NCBI RefSeq assembly: GCF_014764705.1
Contig: NZ_JACXXG010000003.1
Location: forward strand, 124,001 to 188,000
DNA: 64,000 nt
Direction: 5' to 3'
Origin: Stutzerimonas kunmingensis
GTDB taxonomy: Bacteria; Pseudomonadota; Gammaproteobacteria; Pseudomonadales; Pseudomonadaceae
The translations under genes and the position numbers were made by a program. Below are positions 27,901-35,009 of the stretch, piece by piece. The notes under the pieces were generated by a model. It made no database searches. It was not told where the DNA came from and saw only the letters and a program-made list of their open reading frames with translations. Each line of letters opens with the position of its first letter. Position 1 is the stretch's first letter.

Positions 27901-28465
27901 GATCGCCATCAGCCATCTGCAAAAGGTGCTCGACACCGATATGGATGGCGCCGGCCTGACGCTTGCGGCGTTGCAGTCTGGCAGACGGCTGCCGGAGCTG
28001 GGCTTTACCTTTCCGGTGCAGAACCTGGATGTGGCGCGGCTGCGCAGCCTGCTGGTCGATCCGGCCAACGGCCTTGCTGAACCGCTGCGCGAAGCGGCGG
28101 CACGGTTGGAGTTCGACAGCCTCAAGGGTTTCCTGAAGGGCTTTATCGACCTGACCTTCGAGCACGACGGCCGCTGGTACATCGCCGACTACAAGTCCAA
28201 CTGGCTCGGCCCGGATGCGGGCTACTACGGTGGCGAACGGCTGCTGCAGGCGCTGGCGGGCGAGCATTACTACCTGCAATACCTGATTTATCTGGTGGCG
28301 CTGCGCCGCTTCCTGCGCCAGCGGCTGGCGGATTTCCGCGACGAGCAGCTGGGTGGTGCCTTCTACCTGTTCCTGCGCGGCATGCCGGAAGCCGGCGTGT
28401 ATTTCGCGAGGCCGGACGATGTGTTGCTCGATGCGCTGGATCGATTGTTCGAGGAGGGGCATTGA
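24917..28465 (+). CDS. recB: Exodeoxyribonuclease V beta subunit RecB
   Basis: 1182 residues. The N-terminal helicase starts directly with the Walker A motif (IEASAGTGKTWTLTALYARL), then motif II region (LALIDEFQDTDPIQYAIF), PKQAIYAFRG, and the C-terminal helicase motif IVTIHTSKGLEYPLVF. The C-terminal nuclease domain carries ADYKSN near residue 1092. RecB is the 3'-5' helicase and the only nuclease of RecBCD, degrading and resecting double-strand ends and loading RecA after Chi. It overlaps recC by four bases and is followed after 70 bases by recD. Confidence 0.96.
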   Translation: MKLDLLDSPFDGRSLIEASAGTGKTWTLTALYARLLLERKLSVGQILVVTYTTAATAELRERIRARLADLLAVYDGTPSEDDFLNRLHARYPDEASRRRLLLAVHGFDEAAIFTIHGFCQRALQDAAFEAGGDFDSELTADDREIIDALLADAWRSELADADPAWARFLAKSRITPLWLRQRLRSHLGKPYLRVEPQGAPVAADLRPVEAAWQRAADLWKRAGSAWVAELLAHGGLSQSTHKSIKFAPWQMDLDAYFADPAVMFDLPEGAAKFGVRALSKACKKGHDAPVCELAHALDELADQVAEALPAGKQRLIALQVALLERLNRELPERKAAQRLLAFDDLLNRLDQALQGSVGEDLAASLRATYPLALIDEFQDTDPIQYAIFNRIYAKAGEASLCFVGDPKQAIYAFRGADLATYMTAKQQADREPFNLPTNYRSTPALIAALNQLFDHPQPFAQPDLRYPPVGAADKPRAKLRLVGEGEAAPLSLVWLGDDPLGKGEAAQLAASDTARRIALQLAGAAEGRAGFDKDGVFTPLKGGDIAVLVANHRQAGMIADELAARSVPSVRRGRDSVWRSEEAGELAAVLAAYAEPGREGLLRYALATRLLGRSAADLARCQDDQQQWDAEREAAERYHQLWQQQGFMRVFRAWLDEQAVAERLLARVDGERRLTNLLHLGELLQAESLLRPGLEPLLAWFNAQRGSEGAGEEALLRLESDAERVQIVTIHTSKGLEYPLVFCPFLWDGKLLGKNRDSARCHDATGQPLLDLGSGELEDNLERARQEVFAEQLRLAYVALTRARDRLWLHWGPVNLCKPKKDGSLADEGLHSSALAWLLHGRELPGAQPLSELGNYLADLNGGSLRLAIERLVQGSDGHMACLPLESREASAQGPGRAAPPQQLSQLNRSLHSAWRIGSFSGLAAGMHMEAPDRDALAIPDAGEPGSGFFAFPRGARAGTCLHAILEDWARGKGELEALVEPALQAYGLQLEWREIAISHLQKVLDTDMDGAGLTLAALQSGRRLPELGFTFPVQNLDVARLRSLLVDPANGLAEPLREAAARLEFDSLKGFLKGFIDLTFEHDGRWYIADYKSNWLGPDAGYYGGERLLQALAGEHYYLQYLIYLVALRRFLRQRLADFRDEQLGGAFYLFLRGMPEAGVYFARPDDVLLDALDRLFEEGH

Positions 28466-28535
28466 TGACGCGGCTTAGCGGTCTTGACCGCGAATGTGGG
28501 CTTAGCGGCGCCTTCATGCATTTCAGGAGCGACAT

Positions 28536-30383
28536 ATGACCCTTGCCGATCTGCCCCTCGGCCCACTGGAGCGTGCCTTCGTCGCCAGCCTGCAGCGCCT
28601 CGACCCGCATGCGTCCGAGCCGGTGCTGCTCGCCGCCGCGCTGTGCTGTGAAGCCCTGTCCTCCGGCGACGTCTGCCTGCCGCTGGGTCGGTTAGCCGGC
28701 AAGCGGCCATGGCCGGATCAGGATTTCAGCCTGCCGCCGCTTGCGACCTGGCGAGCGCAGCTGGATGCCTCATCGCTGATCGGTGCGCCGGGGGATTACG
28801 CACCGCTGATTCTGGTCGGGGAACGGCTCTACCTCGCCCGTTACCAGGCTTATGAACAGCAGTTGACTGAACAGCTGCTGACTCGCGCAGTGGACGCACC
28901 GGATGTCGATGAAGCTCAGCTGAGCGACAGCCTGGCGCGGTTGTTCGCCTTCAATCAGCAAAGCCCCGATTGGCAGCGCCTCGCCGCGGCTCAGGCGGTA
29001 CGTCGGCGCCTGGCGGTGATCTCCGGCGGTCCCGGCACCGGCAAGACCACCACCGTGGTACGCCTGCTGGCGGCGCTGCTCGAGCAGCCCGGCGGCGAAC
29101 GCCTGGCCATCGGCCTCGCCGCGCCCACCGGCAAGGCCGCGGCGCGCATGGCCGAAGCGATCCGCAACGCCAAGGCCGATCTGCCGGTCAGCGATGCCGT
29201 CAAGGACGCCCTGCCGGACGAGGCGCGCACACTGCACCGCCTCCTCGGCAGCCGCGGCGACAGCCCGAAGGTGCGCCATGACGCGGCCCATCCACTGGCG
29301 CTGGACGTGCTGGTGGTGGACGAAGCGTCGATGGTCGACCTGGCGCTGATGGCCAAGCTGGTCGCCGCGCTGCCGCCGAAGGCGAGGCTGATCCTGCTCG
29401 GCGACAAGGACCAGCTGGCCGCCGTGGAGGCCGGCGCGGTGTTCGCCGAACTCTGTGAAGGGCGCGGTTTCGATAGTCAGGCCGCGACCGATCTGCAACG
29501 CATTACCGGGCAGAACGTACCGGTTGAGACGCCGCGCTCGCGCCTCGGCGATGCGGTTGTGCTGCTCACCCACAGCCACCGCTTCGCCGGCGACAGCGGT
29601 ATCGGCGAGCTGGCGCGGCGAATCAATGGCGGCGATGCCAAGGGCACGGTGGCGCTGCTGCAGGAAGGGCGCGCCGATCTTGCCTGGAATGCCACGCCAA
29701 CGTCCGCCGCATTGATCGAGCGACTGGAGCAGGGCTATTCGACCTATCTGCAGGCCGCACGCCAGGCCGATCCATCCGCCGCGTTCGAGGCCTTCAACGG
29801 TTTCCGCGCGCTGACTGCCCAGCGCGAAGGCGCCTTTGGCGTCACTGGCATCAACGAGGCGCTGGAAGCGCGCTTCAAGCGTCGCCTCGGTGTGCCCGCC
29901 CGCGAACGCTGGTACCCCGGCCGCGCGGTGATGGTCCGGCAGAACGACTACGCCCTGGGCCTGTTCAACGGCGATATCGGCTTGTGTCTGAAAACCGAGC
30001 AGGGCCTGCGGGTGTTCTTCGAGGGCGACGAGGGCTATCGCGGCTTTGCCCCGGCACGGTTGCCGAGTCATGACAGCGCCTTCGCCATGACCGTGCACAA
30101 AAGCCAGGGCTCAGAGTTCACCGAGGTGCTGCTGGCGTTGCCGGAACAGCCCAGCCCGCTGCTGACGCGCTCGCTGTTCTACACGGGCATCACCCGCGCC
30201 AAGCGCAAGGTGGAGATCTGGGCGCTGCCGGCGCGGCTGGCCGAAGCGGTCAATACACGCGCCGAGCGCGCCGCAGGACTGGCCGAGCGGTTGGCGCTCC
30301 CCTGCGCTCAGACCAGAGCCACCGAGGCAGTGCCGGCGGCCAAGCCAGATGAGCCAAAAAGCGATCAGCTCAGCCTGTTCTAA
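28536..30383 (+). CDS. recD: Exodeoxyribonuclease V alpha subunit RecD
   Basis: 615 residues, preceded by an AGGAG ribosome site. An N-terminal domain is followed by a superfamily 1 helicase: Walker A (ISGGPGTGKTTTVVRLLAAL, about 164-183), DEXX-like VVDEASMVDL, and C-terminal FAMTVHKSQGSEF. RecD is the fast 5'-3' motor of RecBCD and regulates nuclease activity. The order recC-recB-recD without ptrA between is the pseudomonad arrangement. The 70-base gap after recB contains no sign of a separate promoter. Confidence 0.95.
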   Translation: MTLADLPLGPLERAFVASLQRLDPHASEPVLLAAALCCEALSSGDVCLPLGRLAGKRPWPDQDFSLPPLATWRAQLDASSLIGAPGDYAPLILVGERLYLARYQAYEQQLTEQLLTRAVDAPDVDEAQLSDSLARLFAFNQQSPDWQRLAAAQAVRRRLAVISGGPGTGKTTTVVRLLAALLEQPGGERLAIGLAAPTGKAAARMAEAIRNAKADLPVSDAVKDALPDEARTLHRLLGSRGDSPKVRHDAAHPLALDVLVVDEASMVDLALMAKLVAALPPKARLILLGDKDQLAAVEAGAVFAELCEGRGFDSQAATDLQRITGQNVPVETPRSRLGDAVVLLTHSHRFAGDSGIGELARRINGGDAKGTVALLQEGRADLAWNATPTSAALIERLEQGYSTYLQAARQADPSAAFEAFNGFRALTAQREGAFGVTGINEALEARFKRRLGVPARERWYPGRAVMVRQNDYALGLFNGDIGLCLKTEQGLRVFFEGDEGYRGFAPARLPSHDSAFAMTVHKSQGSEFTEVLLALPEQPSPLLTRSLFYTGITRAKRKVEIWALPARLAEAVNTRAERAAGLAERLALPCAQTRATEAVPAAKPDEPKSDQLSLF

Positions 30384-30513
30384 ACCGTGCGCGCCTGCTC
30401 GAAGCCGGCATGATCGCTGCTCATCGCCGCCTGTTTCGTGAAGCGGTTGTGCGTATGGCGCTCGGAATTCTGTTCCGATGCGCTTTCGCCAAAAGCCGAC
30501 ACCGGGACTTGCG

Positions 30514-30957
30514 ATGAGAACCTTCTTTCTTCTGCTATGGGGCGCACTCAGCCTGTTCATCAGCACCGCGGCGCTGCGTGAACTCTGGCTCGCGCCGTCC
30601 GTGGCCAGCGGTTTCGCCCTGCTGCTGGTGGTCTATTACATCGTCTGCTTCTTCCAGCTGATTCGTGCTGCTTACCTGCCATGGGGGCTGCTGGGTGCGT
30701 ACCGGCGCAGCGGCTACTGGCTGTGCCTGATCCTGCTGCCGCTGACGCTAATTCCGCTGTACGCCGCCTACCAGATCTGGGAGCAGGGCGGTTACGTTGC
30801 AGTCGAAGCCTCGTTGCACACCGAATGGCTGCACCTGCTGCTCGGTTGGCTGCAGGACGCCCTCGGTTATCTCGGCCCGCTGCTGGTGCTCGGCGCGCTG
30901 GGTGTCGGCATGGCGCTGATGCTGCTGCGTCTGCTACGCGGGCAGGTCGCGCGCTGA
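30514..30957 (+). CDS. Small inner-membrane protein of unknown function
   Basis: 147 residues from the ATG at 30514. An ATG at 30478 in the same frame would add 12 residues and has GGAAT before it, so the start is uncertain. Three or four hydrophobic segments are visible: FFLLLWGALSLFISTAAL at the start, two in the middle (30590-30770), and one at the end (YLGPLLVLGALGVGMALMLL). No motif is recognised. Its stop codon abuts the stop of the convergent AEC transporter gene with no space. It may be co-transcribed with recD, 130 bases upstream. Confidence 0.7.
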   Translation: MRTFFLLLWGALSLFISTAALRELWLAPSVASGFALLLVVYYIVCFFQLIRAAYLPWGLLGAYRRSGYWLCLILLPLTLIPLYAAYQIWEQGGYVAVEASLHTEWLHLLLGWLQDALGYLGPLLVLGALGVGMALMLLRLLRGQVAR

Positions 30958-31866
30958 TCAGCCGTTGAGCAGCGTAAGCACCAGCGGCAGGCTGGCCGCC
31001 GCGAGCAGGGTCTGCAAGGTGATGATGCCCGCCATCAGATGGCTGTCGCCGCCGAGCTGGCGGGTGAGCACGTAGGCAGTGGGGGCGGTGGGCAGGGCGA
31101 AGAACAGCACCAGGATGGTGGTTTCCATATCGGGCAGGCCGAGCACCATCGCCACACCGTAGGCGAGCAGCGGAACGGCCAGCAGGCGCACCGCGCTGTT
31201 CCAGCCCAGCGTCGGGATTTCCCCGCCCAGCTCCTGGGGTTTGAGCGCCGCGCCGACGCAGAGCAGGCCCAGCGGCAGGCTGGCGGCGGCGAGCAGACTC
31301 AGCAGGCGGTCGGTGCCGCCGGGCAGACCCAGGCCCGACAGATTGACCAGCGCGCCGGCGACACAGGCGAGAATCAGCGGGTTCTTTGCGATGGGTAGCA
31401 GCAGACCGCGCACGCTGACGCCGCGCTCGGCGGTCAGCGCCCACACCGACATCACGTTCACCGTCGGCACCATCAGCGCCAGCATCAGCGCAGCCAACGC
31501 CAGACCTTCCTTGCCGAACAGGCTGCCCACCGCGGCCAGGCCGAGGTAGGTGTTGAAACGCAGCACGCCCTGGGTGATGGCGCCGAAGCGGCCGGCAGAC
31601 CAGCCGCGCAACCGCTTGGCGATCAGCAGCCCGATCCAGGCCAGGCCCAGGCCGAGCATCACGGCACCGGCCAGGCGCGGCAGCGCAGGGTTATCCAGCG
31701 GTGCGGTGGCCAGGCTGCTGAACAGCAGGGCAGGAAAGAGGACGAAGTAGTTGATGCGTTCGGCGCCGGGCCAGAACTCGGCACTGGGAAAGGCGCGCAG
31801 GCGCAGGAAATAGCCGGCGACGATAAGGGCGAAAAGGGGCCAGAGGGCGAGTAGCAGGGCGGTCAC
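30958..31866 (-). CDS. AEC-family transporter (auxin efflux carrier type)
   Basis: About 302 residues if translation starts at the GTG at 31866, which puts the first membrane helix (LLLALWPLFALIVAGYFLRL) at the N-terminus as usual. An upstream TTG at 31911 would add 15 polar residues. Ten hydrophobic segments form two halves, with the family's central conserved stretch (GVLRFNTYLGLAAVGSLFG). Bacterial members export or import carboxylates such as malate or malonate; the substrate here is unknown. The gene stands alone. Its upstream region is shared with the divergent diguanylate cyclase at 32032. Confidence 0.85.
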   Translation of the reverse strand: MTALLLALWPLFALIVAGYFLRLRAFPSAEFWPGAERINYFVLFPALLFSSLATAPLDNPALPRLAGAVMLGLGLAWIGLLIAKRLRGWSAGRFGAITQGVLRFNTYLGLAAVGSLFGKEGLALAALMLALMVPTVNVMSVWALTAERGVSVRGLLLPIAKNPLILACVAGALVNLSGLGLPGGTDRLLSLLAAASLPLGLLCVGAALKPQELGGEIPTLGWNSAVRLLAVPLLAYGVAMVLGLPDMETTILVLFFALPTAPTAYVLTRQLGGDSHLMAGIITLQTLLAAASLPLVLTLLNG

Positions 31867-32031
31867 GGATACATCCAACAGTGCATGTAGCGCGATCTTC
31901 GATGCTGCCAACGTTCAGTGCAACCTTCATCTTCAAGCTGGCGTGGCGGCAGCGGTGCTACGTCGGTCGGACGGTTGCCTGTTGCGTAGTGGCTTGGTGA
32001 TATCATCGCGCGTCGAACCTGCGAGCTTCCG

Positions 32032-33246
32032 ATGCGCCACATACCCCCCCAGGCCTCTACCGAGGATTTCCGCGATACGCCTTATGGCCGGCAGTTGCAT
32101 GGCGGGTTCCGTCTGCTGCGCTTCGCGCCGGAGCTGGAGAGGGAGTTTCGGCGCTATCTGGATCGTCATGCGCGGCTATCGCAACGCCTCGCCGCCCTGC
32201 TGTTGATCTTCGCGGTCGGTGGATATCTGTATTGCGAACACCGGGTGTTCGATCTTGCCGATACCGGCTGGCTGACAACGCTGACGCTGTTGCGCCTCCT
32301 GCAGATTCTGCCGGGCGTCGTCGTGCTGGTGCTGACCTTCTACAGCCGCAGGTTTCGCGCGCAGGCCAACCGCATATTTCCGGTGCTGCTGGTGATGGTC
32401 GGCATGCTGGCCGCGCTGATCGACATCCGCTTCGAAACGCTCGATGCGGAGCTGAATTTCCGTTACGGCGCCGGGCTGCTGATCGTCGCGTCGTTCTTCT
32501 TTCTCGGCGTGACGTTCTGGTGGGCGCTGCTGTGCGCGGTGCTGATCGTGCTGGCCGATGTGTGCATGGCTAGCCTGATCCTGTCGGCCGAGCAGATGCC
32601 GGAACACTGGATCGCCGTCAGCTACTACCTGCTGTTGCTGATCATCGGCGCGATCAGTCGCTATGTTCATGAGTACTCGCAGCGCGACCAGTTCCTCACC
32701 CGCCAACTGCTGGGCTGGGTCGCGGAGCACGATGCGCTCAGCGGTCTGGCCAACCGGCGCAGTCATGATCGCGCGCTGCCCCAGCGGATCGCCCAGGCCC
32801 GCCGAGACCGGCGCCCGCTGAGCCTTCTGCTGCTCGATCTGGATGATTTCAAGGCCTATAACGACACCTTCGGCCATCCGGCCGGCGATGCACTGATCCG
32901 CGCCTTCGGCGAGCTGCTCGCCGGCTTCGCGCGGCGCCCGCTGGACGAGGCGGCACGGGTTGGCGGTGAGGAGTTCGCACTGCTGCTGTACAACTGCGAC
33001 AACGCCGCTGCACAGCGCATTGCCCGTCAGGTGATCAACGCGCTGACCGCGCTGGATATCAGACATCCGCATGATCCGGCGGCGCGGGTGGGTGTCAGTA
33101 TTGGGATCGCCACGTTGCAGGACGGCCAGCAGGCCGAGCAGCTCTATCACTGCGCCGATACCGCGCTGTATCAGGCCAAGAGTGGTGGCAAGAATCGCTT
33201 TGCCGTCGCGGCCGGGCTACTGCGACCCGAGCCACAGCCTCACTAG
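32032..33246 (+). CDS. Membrane-anchored diguanylate cyclase
   Basis: 404 residues. A cytoplasmic N-terminus of about 55 residues leads to five or six membrane helices (about 56-220), probably a MASE-type sensor, then a GGDEF domain (about 235-395). The catalytic motif GGEEF is at 311-315 and an RxxD inhibitory site (RPLD) at 302-305; metal and base contacts are in LDLDDFKAYNDTFGHPAGD. It should be an active c-di-GMP synthase, distinct from the two DISM-type enzymes at 7015 and 9145. It is monocistronic: the next gene is convergent, nine bases away. Confidence 0.9.
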   Translation: MRHIPPQASTEDFRDTPYGRQLHGGFRLLRFAPELEREFRRYLDRHARLSQRLAALLLIFAVGGYLYCEHRVFDLADTGWLTTLTLLRLLQILPGVVVLVLTFYSRRFRAQANRIFPVLLVMVGMLAALIDIRFETLDAELNFRYGAGLLIVASFFFLGVTFWWALLCAVLIVLADVCMASLILSAEQMPEHWIAVSYYLLLLIIGAISRYVHEYSQRDQFLTRQLLGWVAEHDALSGLANRRSHDRALPQRIAQARRDRRPLSLLLLDLDDFKAYNDTFGHPAGDALIRAFGELLAGFARRPLDEAARVGGEEFALLLYNCDNAAAQRIARQVINALTALDIRHPHDPAARVGVSIGIATLQDGQQAEQLYHCADTALYQAKSGGKNRFAVAAGLLRPEPQPH

Positions 33247-33254
33247 CGGATGGC

Positions 33255-33656
33255 TTAGCGGCGCGGTGGCACCGAGCGGGTGCGGCCGCTGCCGTCGATG
33301 GCGACGAATACGAAGACGGCTTCGGTGACCTTACGCCACTCGCTGGACAGCGGATCGTCGCTCCAGACTTCCACCAGCATGCGGATCGAGCTGCGCCCGA
33401 CCTCCAGCGTCTGGGTATAGAAGGACAGCTGCGCGCCAACCGCTACCGGAACCATGAACGCCATGCGATCGATGGAGACCGTGGCGACACGGCCGGCGGC
33501 CACGCGGCTTGCCATCGCGGTGCCTGCCAGATCCATCTGCGACACCAGCCAACCGCCATAGATATCGCCAAAACCATTGGTTTCCCGCGGCAATGCGGTG
33601 AGCTGCAGGGCCAGGTCGCCCTGCGGGATCGGATCTTCCTGTTCGTATTCTTTCAT
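33255..33656 (-). CDS. YciA-like hotdog acyl-CoA thioesterase
   Basis: 133 residues from the ATG at 33656. The hotdog-fold signature is clear: NGFGDIYGGWLVSQMDLAG holds the active-site loop, and ATVSIDRMAFMVPV the second strand. It hydrolyses short- to medium-chain acyl-CoA in the cytoplasm. A TATACT -10-like box lies on the same strand at 33725-33730, about 70 bases upstream. The upstream intergenic space is shared with the divergent pstS promoter. A longer frame to 33767 crosses this promoter and is rejected. Confidence 0.88.
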   Translation of the reverse strand: MKEYEQEDPIPQGDLALQLTALPRETNGFGDIYGGWLVSQMDLAGTAMASRVAAGRVATVSIDRMAFMVPVAVGAQLSFYTQTLEVGRSSIRMLVEVWSDDPLSSEWRKVTEAVFVFVAIDGSGRTRSVPPRR

Positions 33657-33787
33657 TCGGTCGGACTCGCGGCGCGTTGTTGTTCTGGCGCGAAATGCCC
33701 GCTCTGGCACGGGCGACGGCGCCGAGTATAGCGGCTGTGTTGCGCTACAGCGACCGAACCAGGTCAACGGTGCGCTTGGTAATCAGA

Positions 33788-33810
33788 TTGTCACACTTGC
33801 TTCATAGAGT
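33788..33810 (+). promoter_or_regulatory. Pho-box-like promoter of pstS
   Basis: TTGTCAC-ACTT-GCTTCAT (33788-33805) matches the Pho box plan of two CTGTCAT half-sites repeated every 11 bases; the TCA cores are 11 bases apart. A -10-like TAGAGT (33805-33810) follows directly, as in PhoB-activated promoters where the box replaces the -35. The distance to the pstS start is 69 bases. This implies activation by PhoB under phosphate limitation. The second half-site is degenerate. Confidence 0.6.
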
Positions 33811-33879
33811 GTTCACACGGCCTGCAGATACTGGCCCCCGTTCCAACACACTCGAGCACACACCTGCTAGGAGCAAGGT

Positions 33880-34845
33880 ATGAAACTGAATCGTTTGATG
33901 GCGGCCCTGACCTTTGTAGCCGCTGGCGTTGGCGCCGCGAGCGCGGTCGCTGCTGTAGACCCGGCCCTGCCGAGCTACCAGAAGACCTCCGGTGTTTCCG
34001 GCAACCTGTCCAGCGTTGGTTCCGACTCCCTGGCCAACCTGATGACCCTGTGGGCCGAAGAGTTCAAGCGCAGCTATCCGAACGTCAACATCCAGATCCA
34101 GGCTGCCGGCTCCTCCACCGCGCCGCCCGCTCTGACCGAAGGCACCTCCAACATGGGCCCGATGAGCCGCCCGATGAAGGACAACGAGATTCAGGCCTTC
34201 GAAGAGAAGTATGGCTACAAGCCAACTGCCGTTCCGGTGGCCATCGACGCCCTGGCGGTGTTCGTGCACAAGGACAACCCGATCAAGTCGCTGGACATCG
34301 AGCAGGTCGACGCGATCTTCTCCAGCACCCGCCTGTGCGGTGGCGAGAAGGACATCAAGACATGGGGCGACCTGGGTATGACCGGCGAGTGGGCGGCCAA
34401 GCCGATCCAGCTGTTCGGTCGCAACTCGGTATCCGGCACCTACGGCTACTTCAAGGAAGAAGCCCTGTGTAAAGGTGACTTCAAGTCGAACGTCAACGAG
34501 CAGCCGGGCTCCGCTTCGGTGGTGCAGTCGATCTCCAGCACCCTGAACGCCATTGGTTACTCGGGTATCGGCTACAAGACCTCCAGCGTCCGCGCCGTAC
34601 CGCTGTCCAAGGGTGGCGAGGCTTTCGAGGCCAACGAAGAGAACGCTCTGGCTGGCAAGTTCCCGCTGGCGCGCTTCTTCTACGTCTACGTCAACAAGGC
34701 GCCGAACAAGCCGCTGAGCCCGATCGACGCCGAGTTCCTCAAGCTGGTGCTCTCCAAGCAGGGCCAGGAAGTCGTGGTCAAGGATGGCTACATCCCGCTG
34801 CCGAAGAAGGTGGTCGACAAGACCATGCAGGACCTGGGTCTGTAA
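33880..34845 (+). CDS. pstS: Phosphate ABC transporter substrate-binding protein PstS
   Basis: 321 residues with a signal peptide ([20 protein letters not shown], cleavage near AVA|AVDP) and a TAGGAG ribosome site. The mature protein has phosphate-contact motifs [15 protein letters not shown] near the start and [18 protein letters not shown] in the middle. It binds inorganic phosphate in the periplasm for PstCAB. It is the first gene of the pst cluster, with a Pho-box-like promoter before it and a hairpin after it, so it is probably the most abundant product. Confidence 0.96.
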   Translation: MKLNRLMAALTFVAAGVGAASAVAAVDPALPSYQKTSGVSGNLSSVGSDSLANLMTLWAEEFKRSYPNVNIQIQAAGSSTAPPALTEGTSNMGPMSRPMKDNEIQAFEEKYGYKPTAVPVAIDALAVFVHKDNPIKSLDIEQVDAIFSSTRLCGGEKDIKTWGDLGMTGEWAAKPIQLFGRNSVSGTYGYFKEEALCKGDFKSNVNEQPGSASVVQSISSTLNAIGYSGIGYKTSSVRAVPLSKGGEAFEANEENALAGKFPLARFFYVYVNKAPNKPLSPIDAEFLKLVLSKQGQEVVVKDGYIPLPKKVVDKTMQDLGL

Positions 34846-34891
34846 GACCCGCGTGACGGCCGGCGACGTAGCGCGCCGGTCATGCGCAGAT

Positions 34892-34919
34892 GCCCGCCAC
34901 GCGAAACGCGCTGGCGGGC
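34892..34919 (+). terminator. Hairpin after pstS
   Basis: GCCCGCCACGCG (34892-34903) pairs with CGCGCTGGCGGGC (34907-34919) with one bulged C and an AAA loop. Only a weak T-rich stretch follows. With the separate promoter-like site before pstC it suggests partial termination, separating abundant pstS message from pstCAB. Confidence 0.6.
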
Positions 34920-34947
34920 TTCGTCGCGTCACCTGGCTGTAATTTTT

Positions 34948-34970
34948 CTGTCACACAGCTTCATTAGATT
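34948..34970 (+). promoter_or_regulatory. Second Pho-box-like promoter, before pstC
   Basis: CTGTCAC-ACA-GCTTCAT (34948-34964) followed by the -10-like TAGATT (34965-34970) closely resembles the pstS promoter: both read TGTCACAC, then GCTTCAT, then TAGA. Here the TCA cores are 10 rather than 11 bases apart, so PhoB binding may be weaker. It lies 40 bases before the pstC start and would give pstCAB-phoU its own phosphate-responsive transcript. Confidence 0.45.
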
Positions 34971-35009
34971 AGGCGCCCCGAAGGGCCGCTCTGGCCCAGG
35001 AGCCCTGGC

